Counted from the stretch's first letter, positions 43,563-52,486 are shown. The stretch: 64,000 bases of DNA from Streptomyces sp. RKAG293 (GCF_023701745.1 NZ_JAJOZB010000001.1:8231001-8295000); one strand, 5' to 3'. Notes: generated from the letters alone by a model not told the origin. Numbers and translations are program-made.

Positions 43563-43728
43563 GAATCCTCGGGTCCGATGGGTCGCGGGCGCGGTCCGAA
43601 CGGGCCACGGGTCGGCGGTTTGCCGCCGTCCATGATCCCCGCCCGCTTCCGGGCGCCTGCGGCAGGGCATGCCGGAGGGCGCCGCCGGGCCGACCCGCCG
43701 CGGCTCCTGCCGATCCGGTCGGACCGGC

Positions 43729-44004
43729 CTAGGCCGTCAGCGCCTCCGGCGCGTCCTCGGCGCCTTCCGCGCACGCGGTGACCAGCTCGTCCAAGGACAC
43801 GTCCAGCGCGGCGGCCAGGGCCGCCACGGTGAAGAAGGCCGGGGTCGGTGCCCGGCCGGTCTCGATCTTGCGGAGGGTCTCCGCGGACAGTCCCGCCGCG
43901 GCGGCGACCTCCACCATGCTGCGGTCGCCACGGGCCCGGCGCAGCAGCGCGCCGAAGCGCTCACCGCGGTCACGTTCCCAGGGGGTCAAAGGAGTTCTCA
44001 CCAT
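43729..44004 (-). CDS. XRE family helix-turn-helix regulator
   Basis: A 91-residue protein with one Cro/CI-type HTH: RFGALLRRARGDRSMVEVAAAAGLSAETLRKIETGRAPTP, then a short helical tail (AALDVSLDELV). It is divergent from a methionine aminopeptidase gene, and a 22-bp palindrome (44012-44033) sits eight bases before its start codon, so it probably represses both itself and the aminopeptidase. AAAGGAG lies before the ATG. Confidence 0.88.
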   Translation of the reverse strand: MVRTPLTPWERDRGERFGALLRRARGDRSMVEVAAAAGLSAETLRKIETGRAPTPAFFTVAALAAALDVSLDELVTACAEGAEDAPEALTA

Positions 44005-44011
44005 GACCGTG

Positions 44012-44033
44012 ATACTAATACCGGTATAAGTAT
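44012..44033. promoter_or_regulatory. 22-bp palindromic operator between the XRE gene and map
   Basis: ATACT-A-ATACCGGTAT-A-AGTAT: a perfect 22-bp palindrome in an AT-rich stretch between divergent start codons (8 bases from the XRE ATG, 38 from map). This is a textbook autoregulatory operator for a small HTH protein. Confidence 0.8.
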
Positions 44034-44070
44034 TGGGCATCATCGAGGTCATCAGTCAGGAGTCAGCAGC

Positions 44071-44838
44071 ATGGTGGAGATCAAGACCGACGCGGCGCTG
44101 GAGGCGATGCGCGAGGCCGGGCGCGTCGTGGCCCAGGCGCTCGGAGCCGTCCGCGGGGCGGCGGCCGTAGGGGTCCGGCTGCGGGAGCTGGACGTCGTGG
44201 CCCGTGACGTCCTGCGTGCGGCCGGGGCGCGTTCTCCGTTCCTCGGCTATCAGCCGGCATTCGCCCCGGTGCCGTTCCCGGCGGTGATCTGCGCCTCGGT
44301 CAACGACGCGGTCGTGCACGGCATCCCCGGCGACTACCGGCTGCGCGACGGCGATCTGGTCAGCATCGACTGCGGGGCGGAGCTCGACGGCTGGGCCGGC
44401 GACGCCGCCATCAGCTTCATCGTCGGCACCCCCCGCCCCGCCGACCTGCGGCTCATCGACGCCACCCAGCGGGCGCTGGACGCCGGCATAGCGGCCGCCG
44501 TCCCGGGCAACCGGATCGGGGACATCTCGCACGCCGTCGGCACCGTCGCCGAGGCGGCCGGCTGCGGTATGCCCGCGGACTTCGGCGGGCACGGCATCGG
44601 CCGCCGGATGCACGAGGATCCGGGAGTGCCCAACCGCGGCCGCCCCGGCCGCGGCTTCCCGCTGCGGCACGGTCTCGCGCTCGCCATCGAACCGATGCTG
44701 ATGGCGGGCGGACGTGACGACTACCGAACCGATCCCGACGGTTGGACACTGCGCACCACCGACGGCAGCCGGGCCGCCCACATCGAGCACACCGTCGCCG
44801 TCACGGCGGACGGCCCCCGCGTCCTCACCCTGCCCTGA
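44071..44838 (+). CDS. map: type I methionine aminopeptidase
   Basis: A 255-residue metal-dependent aminopeptidase that removes the initiator methionine. The five metal ligands are all visible: Asp100 (SIDCG), Asp111 (WAGDAA), His174 (GGHGIGR), Glu207 (AIEPML) and Glu239 (HIEHTV). Streptomyces have several map genes; this one pairs with a divergent XRE regulator, so it is probably induced under specific conditions rather than being the housekeeping copy. GGAG precedes the ATG. Confidence 0.93.
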   Translation: MVEIKTDAALEAMREAGRVVAQALGAVRGAAAVGVRLRELDVVARDVLRAAGARSPFLGYQPAFAPVPFPAVICASVNDAVVHGIPGDYRLRDGDLVSIDCGAELDGWAGDAAISFIVGTPRPADLRLIDATQRALDAGIAAAVPGNRIGDISHAVGTVAEAAGCGMPADFGGHGIGRRMHEDPGVPNRGRPGRGFPLRHGLALAIEPMLMAGGRDDYRTDPDGWTLRTTDGSRAAHIEHTVAVTADGPRVLTLP

Positions 44839-44844
44839 CGCGGG

Positions 44845-45201
44845 TCAGGGCCGCATGTCGCTGTGCCCGCAGACCCAGGCCAGCGCGTCGTGCACGCCCT
44901 GGATGTAGTCCCGCGGGATCGTGCGCTGGGTGGCGTCCGCCAGCTGCACCACCGCGGCGTCCGCCTCGGCCGTCAGCAGGGGCAGATCCGGTGCGCCCTC
45001 GCACGAGGCGCCCGTGACCGGGGCCGGGTCCCCCCGGCCCAGCGCCCACAGGTAGCCCGTCAGCGCGCCCCGGGAGAGCTGCGTCTGCTGGGCAGGCCCC
45101 GCCCCGACGGCCTCCAGGGCGTGATACGCGTCCTCGACCTCGGCCAGTGACCTGGTGCCGATGGTCCCTTCCTTGTGCGGCTCTGCTCTGGGGAAGCTCA
45201 T
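44845..45201 (-). CDS. hypothetical protein
   Basis: A 118-residue soluble, mostly helical protein (SLAEVEDAYHALEAVGAG, then RGALTGYLWALGRG and DYIQGVHDALAWVCGH). It has the look of a conserved Streptomyces protein: no low complexity, good third-position GC, and no frame competing with it. No domain was recognised. It converges with map with only six bases between the stops. Confidence 0.6.
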   Translation of the reverse strand: MSFPRAEPHKEGTIGTRSLAEVEDAYHALEAVGAGPAQQTQLSRGALTGYLWALGRGDPAPVTGASCEGAPDLPLLTAEADAAVVQLADATQRTIPRDYIQGVHDALAWVCGHSDMRP

Positions 45202-45288
45202 ACCTGTACGTATGTCCCCTCCCGTGCCGCTGATGTGTGCCCGGGCGGGGGACGATATCCCGTCCGGCTCGACAGGTGCGTCCGGCGG

Positions 45289-45669
45289 TCAGGCGCACCC
45301 GGCCGGCGCGTCCGGCTTGACGGTGTCCAGGTGGGTCTCCACCCAGGCGCGCAGCACGCCCAGCGGCACGGCGACGCCGCGCCCCAGATCCGTCAGTTCG
45401 TACTCCACGTGCAGCGGGACGGCCGGGTAGACGGTGCGGTCGACGAACCCGCTGTCCTCCAGGCGCCGCAGGGTGCTCGTGAGGACCTTGGGGCTGATGC
45501 CCTGGAGGCGGCGCTGCAGCGCGCCGAAGCGCTGCGGCCCCTCCTCCATCGCTCCGATCGCCAGCGCCGTCCATTTGTTGGCGAGCAGGTCCAGCACGTC
45601 GCGGCACGGACACAGCGCGGCGTAGACGTCGTGCTGTGCGTGGTTTCCTGTCGTGCACGCGATGGTCAT
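45289..45669 (-). CDS. HxlR family regulator
   Basis: A 126-residue winged-helix protein: CPCRDVLDLLANKWTALAIGAM, ...QRFGALQRRLQGISPKVLTSTLRRLEDSGFVDRTVYP. The cysteine pair CPC near the start is typical of HxlR/HypR proteins that sense electrophiles or disulfide stress. It is divergent from an NADPH-dependent oxidoreductase gene; dyads at 45775-45797 between them are the likely binding sites. The ATG at 45669 starts just before the conserved region. Confidence 0.88.
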   Translation of the reverse strand: MTIACTTGNHAQHDVYAALCPCRDVLDLLANKWTALAIGAMEEGPQRFGALQRRLQGISPKVLTSTLRRLEDSGFVDRTVYPAVPLHVEYELTDLGRGVAVPLGVLRAWVETHLDTVKPDAPAGCA

Positions 45670-45774
45670 GGCCACTGCCTTTCCTGGTCGTGGAGGGTGG
45701 GCGACACGCCGGTTGCGCTGCCGCTCACGGCTCCCACCTGTGATGCTTTCCAAAAGATAGTAGTAGCCCTTGCA

Positions 45775-45797
45775 GGTAACCACTACCCCATAGGTAG
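45775..45797. promoter_or_regulatory. overlapping dyads between the HxlR and oxidoreductase genes
   Basis: Two dyads share the middle: GGTA-5-TACC at 45775-45787 and CTACC-5-GGTAG at 45783-45797. HxlR-type sites often have GTA/TAC arms, so these are the best candidates for the operator. Confidence 0.55.
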
Positions 45798-45871
45798 CGT
45801 CCACGGTGTTGACGATAACCGGTCGGCGCGCCGCGGGCGCGCCGGCCCCACCCCCCACCGGGAGCCACCAG

Positions 45872-46840
45872 ATGAACGAGAAGCCGACCATGCGCGCGAT
45901 CACCCAGGACACCTTCGGCGGCCCGGAAGTGCTGCGTCTCACCGAGCTCCCCCGCCCGGAGCCGGTGCCGCACGAGGTGCTGGTGCGGGTGCGTGCCGCC
46001 GGGGTCAACCCGGTCGACTGGAAGACCCGGGAGGGCGGCGGGATGGCCGGTGCGCTGAGCGCGCCGCCGTTCGTGCTGGGCTGGGACGTCTCCGGCGTCG
46101 TCGAGCAGGTGGGGTTCGGCGTCCACACCCTGGAGGTCGGTGACGAGGTGTACGGGATGCCGTCGTTCCCCCGGGAGGCCGGCGCGTACGCGGAGTACGT
46201 GACCGCCCCGGCCCGGCACTTCGCCCGCAAGCCCGCCACGCTCGACCACGACCACGCCGCCGCGGTACCGCTCGCCGCCCTGACCGCCTGGCAGGCCCTG
46301 ACCGTCACCGCCGGGGTCACGGCCGGGCAGCGGGTGCTGATCCACGGCGCGGCGGGCGGGGTGGGGCACTTCGCCGTGCAGTTCGCCAAGCACCTGGGGG
46401 CGCACGTCACCGGCACCGCCCGCGCCCCGAAGCACGCCTGGCTGCGTGAACTGGGCGCCGACGAGCTGGTCGACTACACCGCGGTCCGCTTCGAGGAAGA
46501 GGTGCGCGACATCGACGTCGTCCTCGACCTGATCGGCGACGAGCACGACCGTACGAGCACCCGCTCGCTGGACACGCTGCGCGCCGGCGGGATCCTCGTC
46601 GCCGTCCCGTCGGGTGTCTCGCCCGAACTGATGGAGGGGGCACGGGAGCGCGGCCTGCGGGCCTCGGCCTACCTCGTCGAGCCGGACGGCGACTCGCTGG
46701 CCACGATCGCCGGGCTGATCGACAAGGGCGGCATCGCCGTCGAGGTCGAGGACGTCCTTCCGCTGGCGGAGGCCGCCGAGGCGCACCGCCGCGGCGAGGA
46801 GGGCCGTACCCGGGGCAAGCTCACCCTGCACGTTGCGTAA
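45872..46840 (+). CDS. NADP-dependent quinone oxidoreductase (zinc-less MDR family)
   Basis: A 322-residue medium-chain reductase. The N-terminal catalytic domain has RAAGVNPVDWKTREG; the Rossmann domain has LIHGAAGGVGHFAVQFAKHLGA for NADPH. The zinc ligands of alcohol dehydrogenases are missing, which is typical of quinone reductases. Its divergent HxlR neighbour suggests induction by quinones or other electrophiles. GGGAG lies before the ATG. A terminator at 46902 ends it. Confidence 0.92.
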   Translation: MNEKPTMRAITQDTFGGPEVLRLTELPRPEPVPHEVLVRVRAAGVNPVDWKTREGGGMAGALSAPPFVLGWDVSGVVEQVGFGVHTLEVGDEVYGMPSFPREAGAYAEYVTAPARHFARKPATLDHDHAAAVPLAALTAWQALTVTAGVTAGQRVLIHGAAGGVGHFAVQFAKHLGAHVTGTARAPKHAWLRELGADELVDYTAVRFEEEVRDIDVVLDLIGDEHDRTSTRSLDTLRAGGILVAVPSGVSPELMEGARERGLRASAYLVEPDGDSLATIAGLIDKGGIAVEVEDVLPLAEAAEAHRRGEEGRTRGKLTLHVA

Positions 46841-46871
46841 AGGGGCCGCAAGCGAATTCGCAGTGCACGTC

Positions 46872-46894
46872 AACCCTTAGGAATTCCAAGGGTT
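46872..46894. promoter_or_regulatory. AACCCTT/AAGGGTT dyad around GGAATTCC
   Basis: AACCCTT, A, the 8-bp palindrome GGAATTCC, AAGGGTT. It lies 32 bases after the oxidoreductase stop and 111 bases before the SARP start. Without a T-run it is more likely an operator than a terminator. Confidence 0.45.
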
Positions 46895-46901
46895 AAGGGG
46901 T

Positions 46902-46931
46902 GGGGCTCCTGTCATTGATAGGGGCCCCTTT
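46902..46931 (+). terminator. terminator between the oxidoreductase and the RiPP cluster
   Basis: GGGGCTCCT and AGGGGCCCC form a 9-bp stem with one G-U pair around a 9-base loop, followed by TTT. It separates the housekeeping oxidoreductase from the SARP gene and marks the left border of the cluster. Confidence 0.75.
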
Positions 46932-47004
46932 CCGCATTCCCACTCCCTTGTGGCCTGTTCTCGCCGCTGATACTTTCTCGGGCATCAGTTGGGAGCGGGC
47001 GGAA

Positions 47005-48108
47005 ATGCGTAGAGAGCAATCTGTCGACATCAGGGAAGACGATTCCTGGGAACCGGGAACGAGTGCCGCCCCGAGTTCCCGGGAGACCTATCCGCGATTC
47101 CTTTTGCTGGGCCCTGTGGGGATAACGGACGGCCGGGACGTCATCGTGCTGCAGCCGTCGAAACCCGCCAATCTCCTGGCCGCACTGCTCCTGCATCCGA
47201 ACTCCGTGGTGTCGGTGGACTTTCTGCAGCGGGTCGTGTGGGGCGAGGAGCGGCCCGTCACCGCGAAGGCGGCCCTGCACACCTGCGTGCAGCGGCTGCG
47301 GCAGCTCTTCACCAAGTACGGCATCGCGGGCAACCTCATCGAGGCCGTGCCCGGCGGCTACCGCATCGCCGCGGACGCCAGGACGCTCGACCTGATCGCC
47401 TTCCGCGAGCTGCTCAGGAGAGCGGAGGCGGAGCCGGATCCGGACGGCGAGCTGCGCACCCTGCGGGCCGCGCTGTCCCTGTGGCACGGGCCGCTGCTGG
47501 TCAACATCGACTCCGACATCCTGCGGCGCGAGGTCGTCCCCCGGCTGACCGAGGAGCGGCTGCGCACCCTGGAACGGGTCTTCGACATCGAGCTGGCGCT
47601 GGGCCGATGTCGTCAGGTACTCGCGGAGCTGTGGCCCGAGGCCCGCTCCCACCCGGCGCACGAACACTTCTGGGCCCAGCTCGTCGAGGCGCTGCACAGG
47701 ACCGGCCGGCGGGCCGAGGCGCTGAGCGAGTACCGCGTGGTGAAGGAGTACCTGCAGACCGAGCTCGGCGTCGACCCGGGGCCCGCCCTGCAGCAGCTGG
47801 AGCTCGCGGTACTGCGGGGCGACGACCTCTCCGCCCCGGCCGCCGGGCCCGGCCTGACACTGCTGCCGCCGGGCAACCGGCACGGTCTTTCCCCGCCGCC
47901 CGCGATTCCCCCGGCGCTCGAATCCGGCGGAAGGGAATTCCCGTCCGAAGTCGCCGAGGACGTCCTCGAAACGCTGGTCGGCGCGGGCCTGCTGGAAGAA
48001 GAGCCGGAAGGCCGGTACCGCATGCACGACCTGCTCCGCACACTCACCAGGGGCGCGGTGGCCTTCCGCAGTGACGCAGCCGGTTCCGACACCTCCTCCG
48101 GAGCCTGA
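47005..48108 (+). CDS. SARP family pathway activator of the RiPP cluster
   Basis: A 367-residue regulator. Residues 30-110 are an OmpR-like winged helix (RFLLLGPVGITDGRDVI, ...ALHTCVQRLRQLFTKYG), and 115-275 a bacterial transcriptional activation domain (LDLIAFRELLRRAE, ...RRAEALSEYRVVKEYLQTELGVDPGPALQQLE). The last 60 residues (EVAEDVLETLVGAGLLEE, then GRYRMHDLLRTL) look like the winged-helix piece that follows the NB-ARC ATPase of AfsR-type proteins, with the ATPase itself missing. Such activators bind repeats near promoters of the pathway. ATG at 47005 is preceded by GGAG/GGCGGA. An upstream in-frame start would overlap the terminator. Confidence 0.87.
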   Translation: MRREQSVDIREDDSWEPGTSAAPSSRETYPRFLLLGPVGITDGRDVIVLQPSKPANLLAALLLHPNSVVSVDFLQRVVWGEERPVTAKAALHTCVQRLRQLFTKYGIAGNLIEAVPGGYRIAADARTLDLIAFRELLRRAEAEPDPDGELRTLRAALSLWHGPLLVNIDSDILRREVVPRLTEERLRTLERVFDIELALGRCRQVLAELWPEARSHPAHEHFWAQLVEALHRTGRRAEALSEYRVVKEYLQTELGVDPGPALQQLELAVLRGDDLSAPAAGPGLTLLPPGNRHGLSPPPAIPPALESGGREFPSEVAEDVLETLVGAGLLEEEPEGRYRMHDLLRTLTRGAVAFRSDAAGSDTSSGA

Positions 48109-48179
48109 AAGGGCGTCGCGGGAAAGAAATGCCCTGCCCCGTTACCCGATTTCCGCGCCCGACAGGGGGTAATACCAGC

Positions 48180-50453
48180 ATGACCGCATCGTACGAAGAA
48201 GTCGCGGACACCCGCCCGCGCATCCGCCGTGATGTCCTGTTCACCGAGACTCCCTCAGGAGTTGTCTTCCACAACGCCCACGGAGGATTCAACCTCAGTG
48301 GCAGATCGGCCTATCGATTCGCCTCCCTCATCGTTCCCCATCTCAATGGGGCGAGCCGGGTCGAGGACATCTGCAACGGTCTGGGCGACAAGCAGCGGGC
48401 CATGGTGGCCGAGCTGGTGGGAGCGCTGTACGGCCGGGGCCTCGCCCGCGACGTGGCGCCCGGCAGCGACGGCCTGGACGAACTGCCCGCGGACGTCACT
48501 CGGCGGTTCGCGCCGCAGATCGCGTACATCGACCACTACACGGGCGAGGCGGGCGGCAGGTTCCGGCGGTTCCGTGAGACGCGGGTGGCCGTGCTCGGCC
48601 AGGACGACGTCGCGCGCTGGTGCGCGCTGAGCCTGGTGCGCAACGGCGTCGCGACCGTCGCGGTGCAGGCGGCCTCCGGTGCCGACGACCCCTTCGCCGG
48701 GACGATGGCGGAGGCCGCGGCGCTCGCCGCGGACGGCTGCCCGGTGGACGTCGTCCGGCTCGACGGGCCGGCGGCGCCCGGCTGGGAGGGCCTGGCCGGG
48801 TACGACATCGTGGTGGCGAGCGCCGGACCGCACACCCTGACCGGTCTGCTGGAAGCGGGGATCCCGGACGGCACCCGGCTGCTCCCCGCGTGGATGTTCG
48901 GCAGCCAGGCCGTCGTCGGCCCCGTCATGGCGGCCGGTTCGGCCGGCTGCTGGGCCTGCGCCGCCCTGCGACTGGGAGCCAACGGGCAGCCCGGCGCCGC
49001 GGCCGACGTGTGGAGCGCCGCCTGCCTCGGCCGGGACGGAGAGTCCTCCGGACGCCAGGTGTCCGGTCCTTCGGCGGCGATGCTCGGGAACCTGCTGGGA
49101 TACGAGGTGTTCCGGCTGACGACCGGCGCCCTGGCCGCCGAGACCGAAGGCCGGCTGGTCCTCCAGGACCTGGACTCGCTCGACGTCGCGACCGAGCCGC
49201 TGCTGCCGCACCCGGCCTGCCCGTACTGCCGGACCTCCTCCGACGAGCCGGCCGCTCCGGCGGAACCGACCGCGGAGCTCACGGAACCAGGACTGATGGC
49301 AGACCTGGCGGCCGGCCTCATGGCGGACGGACCCCGGTCCGACGGGGATGTCGCGCCGGAGGAGGACGCGGACGGCGTACTGGCGGAACTCGACGCCCGC
49401 GCGGGCCTGGTGCACCCCCACGCGGGAGTGTTCGGCGGCTACGCCGACGACAGCTGGGAGCAGACGCCGCTCAAGGTCGGCACCGTCCGCATCGGCGTCG
49501 GCCATGCCGGGCACCGGGAGATCTCGGCCTTCGACGTCCACCATGTCGCCGGGGCGCGGCTGCGGGCGCTGCACCGGGCCGCCGAGGTGTACACCGAGCA
49601 CGTGGTCCCGCAGGCGCACACCCTGGACGGGGCCGCGCTGGAGGCCGCCAACGAGAAGTGGTCGCTGGTCGCCCCGGCCTCGCTCGACACCGCCGCCGGG
49701 ACCGGCGCCGCCGCCGACCAGGTGCGCACCTGGGTACGGGCGAGCTCGCTCACCGATGCGCGGACCGCCCTCGTACCGGCCGGCGCCGTACGCACCTTCG
49801 GCCGGTACAACCAGGACCGGATCTTCGTGCCGACGTCCGCGGGATCCGGGTCAGGACCGTCCGCGGCGGTGGCCGCGGCCCGCGGGCTGCTGTCCGCGCT
49901 GGCCTTCCACGCGCTGACGCAGGCGCTGCGCGCACGGACCCCGGTGACCCTGGTACCGGCCGGCACAGCGGACGACGATCGCGAACTGGTCTTCCTCCGG
50001 CGCTCGGCCGCGAACCTGGGCCTGGACGCGGAACTGCTCGCGCTCGGTCCCGTCGACGGAACAGCCGCGGTGCTGCTCGCCCGCGCCGCTGATCCGAGTA
50101 CCGGACGTACCTGGTGGGCGGCCGCCGGAGGCGGTACCCGGCGGCAGGCCGCCGTGGACGCGCTGCGCGATCTGCTCGGCCAGGTGCAGCTCGCCCGGCG
50201 GTCCGGTGACGCGACGCCCGCCGACACCGGCGATCCGCTGCTGGGCGATCTCGACGCCGGGACACTCGGCGTCACCGGGGAGGGCTCCCTGACGGAGGCC
50301 GGACCGGCGGCCGACGGCGTCACGCTCTCCGCGGGGCTGCGCGCCCGCGGTCTCACCGCACTCGCGGTACCCACCGGATCCGCCGATCTGCGGACCGGCG
50401 GAATCCATGTGGTCCGGATCCTCCTGGTGCACGGGGCGATAGATGCGCTCTGA
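48180..50453 (+). CDS. ThiF-like TOMM leader-binding protein with extra C-terminal domain
   Basis: A 757-residue protein of the Ocin-ThiF / cyclodehydratase-partner group. Residues 1-140 contain the small leader-recognition fold (FHNAHGGFNLSGRSAYRFASLI). Residues 145-350 are an E1-like domain (RETRVAVLGQDDVARWCALSL) with a zinc tetrathiolate: CWAC at 257-260 and CPYC at 347-350. After an acidic linker, residues 430-757 form a second domain (LKVGTVRIGVGHAG, ...GRYNQDRIFVP) that may be a degenerate YcaO domain without its ATP-binding glutamates. Its role is to hold the precursor leader and present the core to the YcaO enzyme that overlaps it downstream. Starts at ATG 48180 after a GGGGGT site, 71 bases from the SARP gene. 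Confidence 0.82.
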   Translation: MTASYEEVADTRPRIRRDVLFTETPSGVVFHNAHGGFNLSGRSAYRFASLIVPHLNGASRVEDICNGLGDKQRAMVAELVGALYGRGLARDVAPGSDGLDELPADVTRRFAPQIAYIDHYTGEAGGRFRRFRETRVAVLGQDDVARWCALSLVRNGVATVAVQAASGADDPFAGTMAEAAALAADGCPVDVVRLDGPAAPGWEGLAGYDIVVASAGPHTLTGLLEAGIPDGTRLLPAWMFGSQAVVGPVMAAGSAGCWACAALRLGANGQPGAAADVWSAACLGRDGESSGRQVSGPSAAMLGNLLGYEVFRLTTGALAAETEGRLVLQDLDSLDVATEPLLPHPACPYCRTSSDEPAAPAEPTAELTEPGLMADLAAGLMADGPRSDGDVAPEEDADGVLAELDARAGLVHPHAGVFGGYADDSWEQTPLKVGTVRIGVGHAGHREISAFDVHHVAGARLRALHRAAEVYTEHVVPQAHTLDGAALEAANEKWSLVAPASLDTAAGTGAAADQVRTWVRASSLTDARTALVPAGAVRTFGRYNQDRIFVPTSAGSGSGPSAAVAAARGLLSALAFHALTQALRARTPVTLVPAGTADDDRELVFLRRSAANLGLDAELLALGPVDGTAAVLLARAADPSTGRTWWAAAGGGTRRQAAVDALRDLLGQVQLARRSGDATPADTGDPLLGDLDAGTLGVTGEGSLTEAGPAADGVTLSAGLRARGLTALAVPTGSADLRTGGIHVVRILLVHGAIDAL

Positions 50454-52440
50454 ACCGCCGGTCCGGGCGGCCGAATCCGTCCCGCCGGACCCGCCCCAGG
50501 AGGTGGGCCCCGGGGCTCCGGCCGGTACCGGCGGCCACGCCCTGGAGGGGCCGCTGGCGCGCAGCCTGCGCGGCCATCCGGGCCTGGACGGGCACGTCCG
50601 GGTCATCGCACTCGGCGTCCGTGACGAACTCGCCGACGAACCGGCCCCCGAGGAAGCCGCGTTCGGCGGCGACCGGACCACACCCGTGCACGTCTACGGC
50701 CACCAGGTCGTCGTCGGACCGTCCCCCCGGACCGGACAGGCGGCCGCCCCGTGCCCGACCTGCCTGGCCAGGCGCTGGCAGGCGGTGCGTCCCGCCGCGC
50801 TGCGCGACGCCCTCGAACTCGGCTCCGGCACCCGCGCGGCGGGGGAGTGGCCCTTCGTGACGGCGTTCGCGGCCGACGCCGTCGCCGCGCTGACCGCCGC
50901 CCACCGCGAGCGGGCGGAGAGTACGGACACCGGCCTGTTCGCGTCCGTCCATCTGCTCGACCTGGAGACCCTGCGGGTCAACCGGGCGGCGCTGATCCCC
51001 GACGCCGAGTGCCCGCGCTGCGACCGCCGCACCGACGACACGGCCGAGGACGCGCGCATCGTCCTGCGCAGCGCCCCGAAGGAGGACCCGGCCGGGTTCC
51101 GCCGCCAAGGGATCGACGCGTACGACCTGCCGCTCGAAGCCTTCGTCAACCCGGTGGCCGGAATGCTGGGGCCCTCCGTCGCCCCCGATCTCACCTCGGC
51201 GTCGACCGCCTCGACGGTGGGGGCCTTCACCCTGCGGTCCGGCGTGTATCTGCGGGAGTCCTACTGGGGCGGCCACACGGACAGTTACGCGCGCAGCGTC
51301 CGGGTCGGCGTGCTGGAGGGCATGGAGCGGTTCGCCGGGATGCGGGCCCGCGGCAAGCGCACCACCGTCGTCGCGTCACTGGCGGAACTCGGAGCGGACG
51401 CCCTCGACCCCCGCACCTGCGGCCTCTACTCCGACGCCTTCCACCGCGCGCAGGAGACCGTCCGGCCGTTCTCGCCGCAGCGGCGGATCCCCTGGGTGTG
51501 GGGGTACTCGCTGCGCGACCACGGGCCGTTGCTCGTCCCCGAGGTGCTCGCCTACTACCACGCACCGGGCGGCGTACAGAACCGCTTCGTGCAGGAGAGC
51601 TCCAACGGCTGCGCCTCGGGAGGCTGTCTGGAGGAGGCGGTGTACTTCGGCCTGATGGAGGCCGTCGAGCGGGACGCCTTCCTGATCGCCTGGTACGGGC
51701 AGGTGCCGCTGCCCGAGATCGATCCGGCGACCAGCACCCGCCCCGGGACCCGGCAGATGGCGGACCGGCTGGCCATGTACGGCTACCGGGCGCGGTTCTT
51801 CGACACCCGGATCACCTTCCCGATCCCGGTGGTGACGGCCGTCGCCCAGCGCGTCGACGGCGGCCCCGGCACCCTGTGCTTCGGCGCCGGCGCGAGCTGG
51901 GACCCGGAGGCCGCGCTGAGCGCGGGCCTGTGCGAGATCGCCACCGACGCCGTCAAGGTCCGGCGCCGCACCGAACGCGATCACGACCGGCTCAGCGCGA
52001 TGGCGGCGGACTTCGACAAGGTCCTGGTGCTGCACGACCACCCGCTGGTGTACGGGCTGCCCGAGATGGCCCGGCACGCCGCGTTCCTGCTGGACGAGGA
52101 GGACGGCACCGGCCGTCCGCCGCCGCGCGGCGTGGCGGACCTCGCCACCGGGCGGCCGCCCGCCGCCGATCTGCGGGACGACCTCGACGCCGCCGTCGAG
52201 GCGGTGACCGGCAAGGGATTCGACGTCGTGGTCGTCGATCAGACGATGCCGGAGCAGCGGGACCTGGGGCTGCACACCGTGTCCGTCATGGTGCCCGGCC
52301 TGCTGCCGATCGACTTCGGCTGGCAGCGCCAGCGCGCCCTGCACATGCCACGGCTGCGCACCGCGCTGCGCGAGTCCGGGCGCCTCGACCGCGATCTGCA
52401 CCCCGCCGACCTCAACCCCGCCCCCCACCCGTTCCCGTGA
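50443..52440 (+). CDS. YcaO cyclodehydratase 1
   Basis: A 665-residue azoline-forming enzyme. The N-terminal 200 residues hold a second tetrathiolate pattern (CPTC 104-107, CPRC 190-193). The YcaO domain has VRVGVLEGMERFAGM and the ATP-binding block at 387-411 (SNGCASGGCLEEAV, ...EAVERDAF) with Glu397, Glu398, Glu406 and Glu409. The protein ends PAPHPFP, the proline-rich tail needed for YcaO activity. It activates backbone amides with ATP so that Cys, Ser or Thr side chains cyclise to thiazolines or oxazolines. The ATG lies inside the end of the preceding gene. Confidence 0.93.
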   Translation: MRSEPPVRAAESVPPDPPQEVGPGAPAGTGGHALEGPLARSLRGHPGLDGHVRVIALGVRDELADEPAPEEAAFGGDRTTPVHVYGHQVVVGPSPRTGQAAAPCPTCLARRWQAVRPAALRDALELGSGTRAAGEWPFVTAFAADAVAALTAAHRERAESTDTGLFASVHLLDLETLRVNRAALIPDAECPRCDRRTDDTAEDARIVLRSAPKEDPAGFRRQGIDAYDLPLEAFVNPVAGMLGPSVAPDLTSASTASTVGAFTLRSGVYLRESYWGGHTDSYARSVRVGVLEGMERFAGMRARGKRTTVVASLAELGADALDPRTCGLYSDAFHRAQETVRPFSPQRRIPWVWGYSLRDHGPLLVPEVLAYYHAPGGVQNRFVQESSNGCASGGCLEEAVYFGLMEAVERDAFLIAWYGQVPLPEIDPATSTRPGTRQMADRLAMYGYRARFFDTRITFPIPVVTAVAQRVDGGPGTLCFGAGASWDPEAALSAGLCEIATDAVKVRRRTERDHDRLSAMAADFDKVLVLHDHPLVYGLPEMARHAAFLLDEEDGTGRPPPRGVADLATGRPPAADLRDDLDAAVEAVTGKGFDVVVVDQTMPEQRDLGLHTVSVMVPGLLPIDFGWQRQRALHMPRLRTALRESGRLDRDLHPADLNPAPHPFP

Positions 52441-52486
52441 ATCCGCGGACCCGCCTTGCACAGCGGCAGCACAGAGAGGACCAGAC

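Noticed and set aside
46900..47004. An upstream in-frame start for the SARP gene
   Set aside because: It would begin inside the terminator of the preceding gene and add residues without family support; the ATG at 47005 has its own ribosome site.
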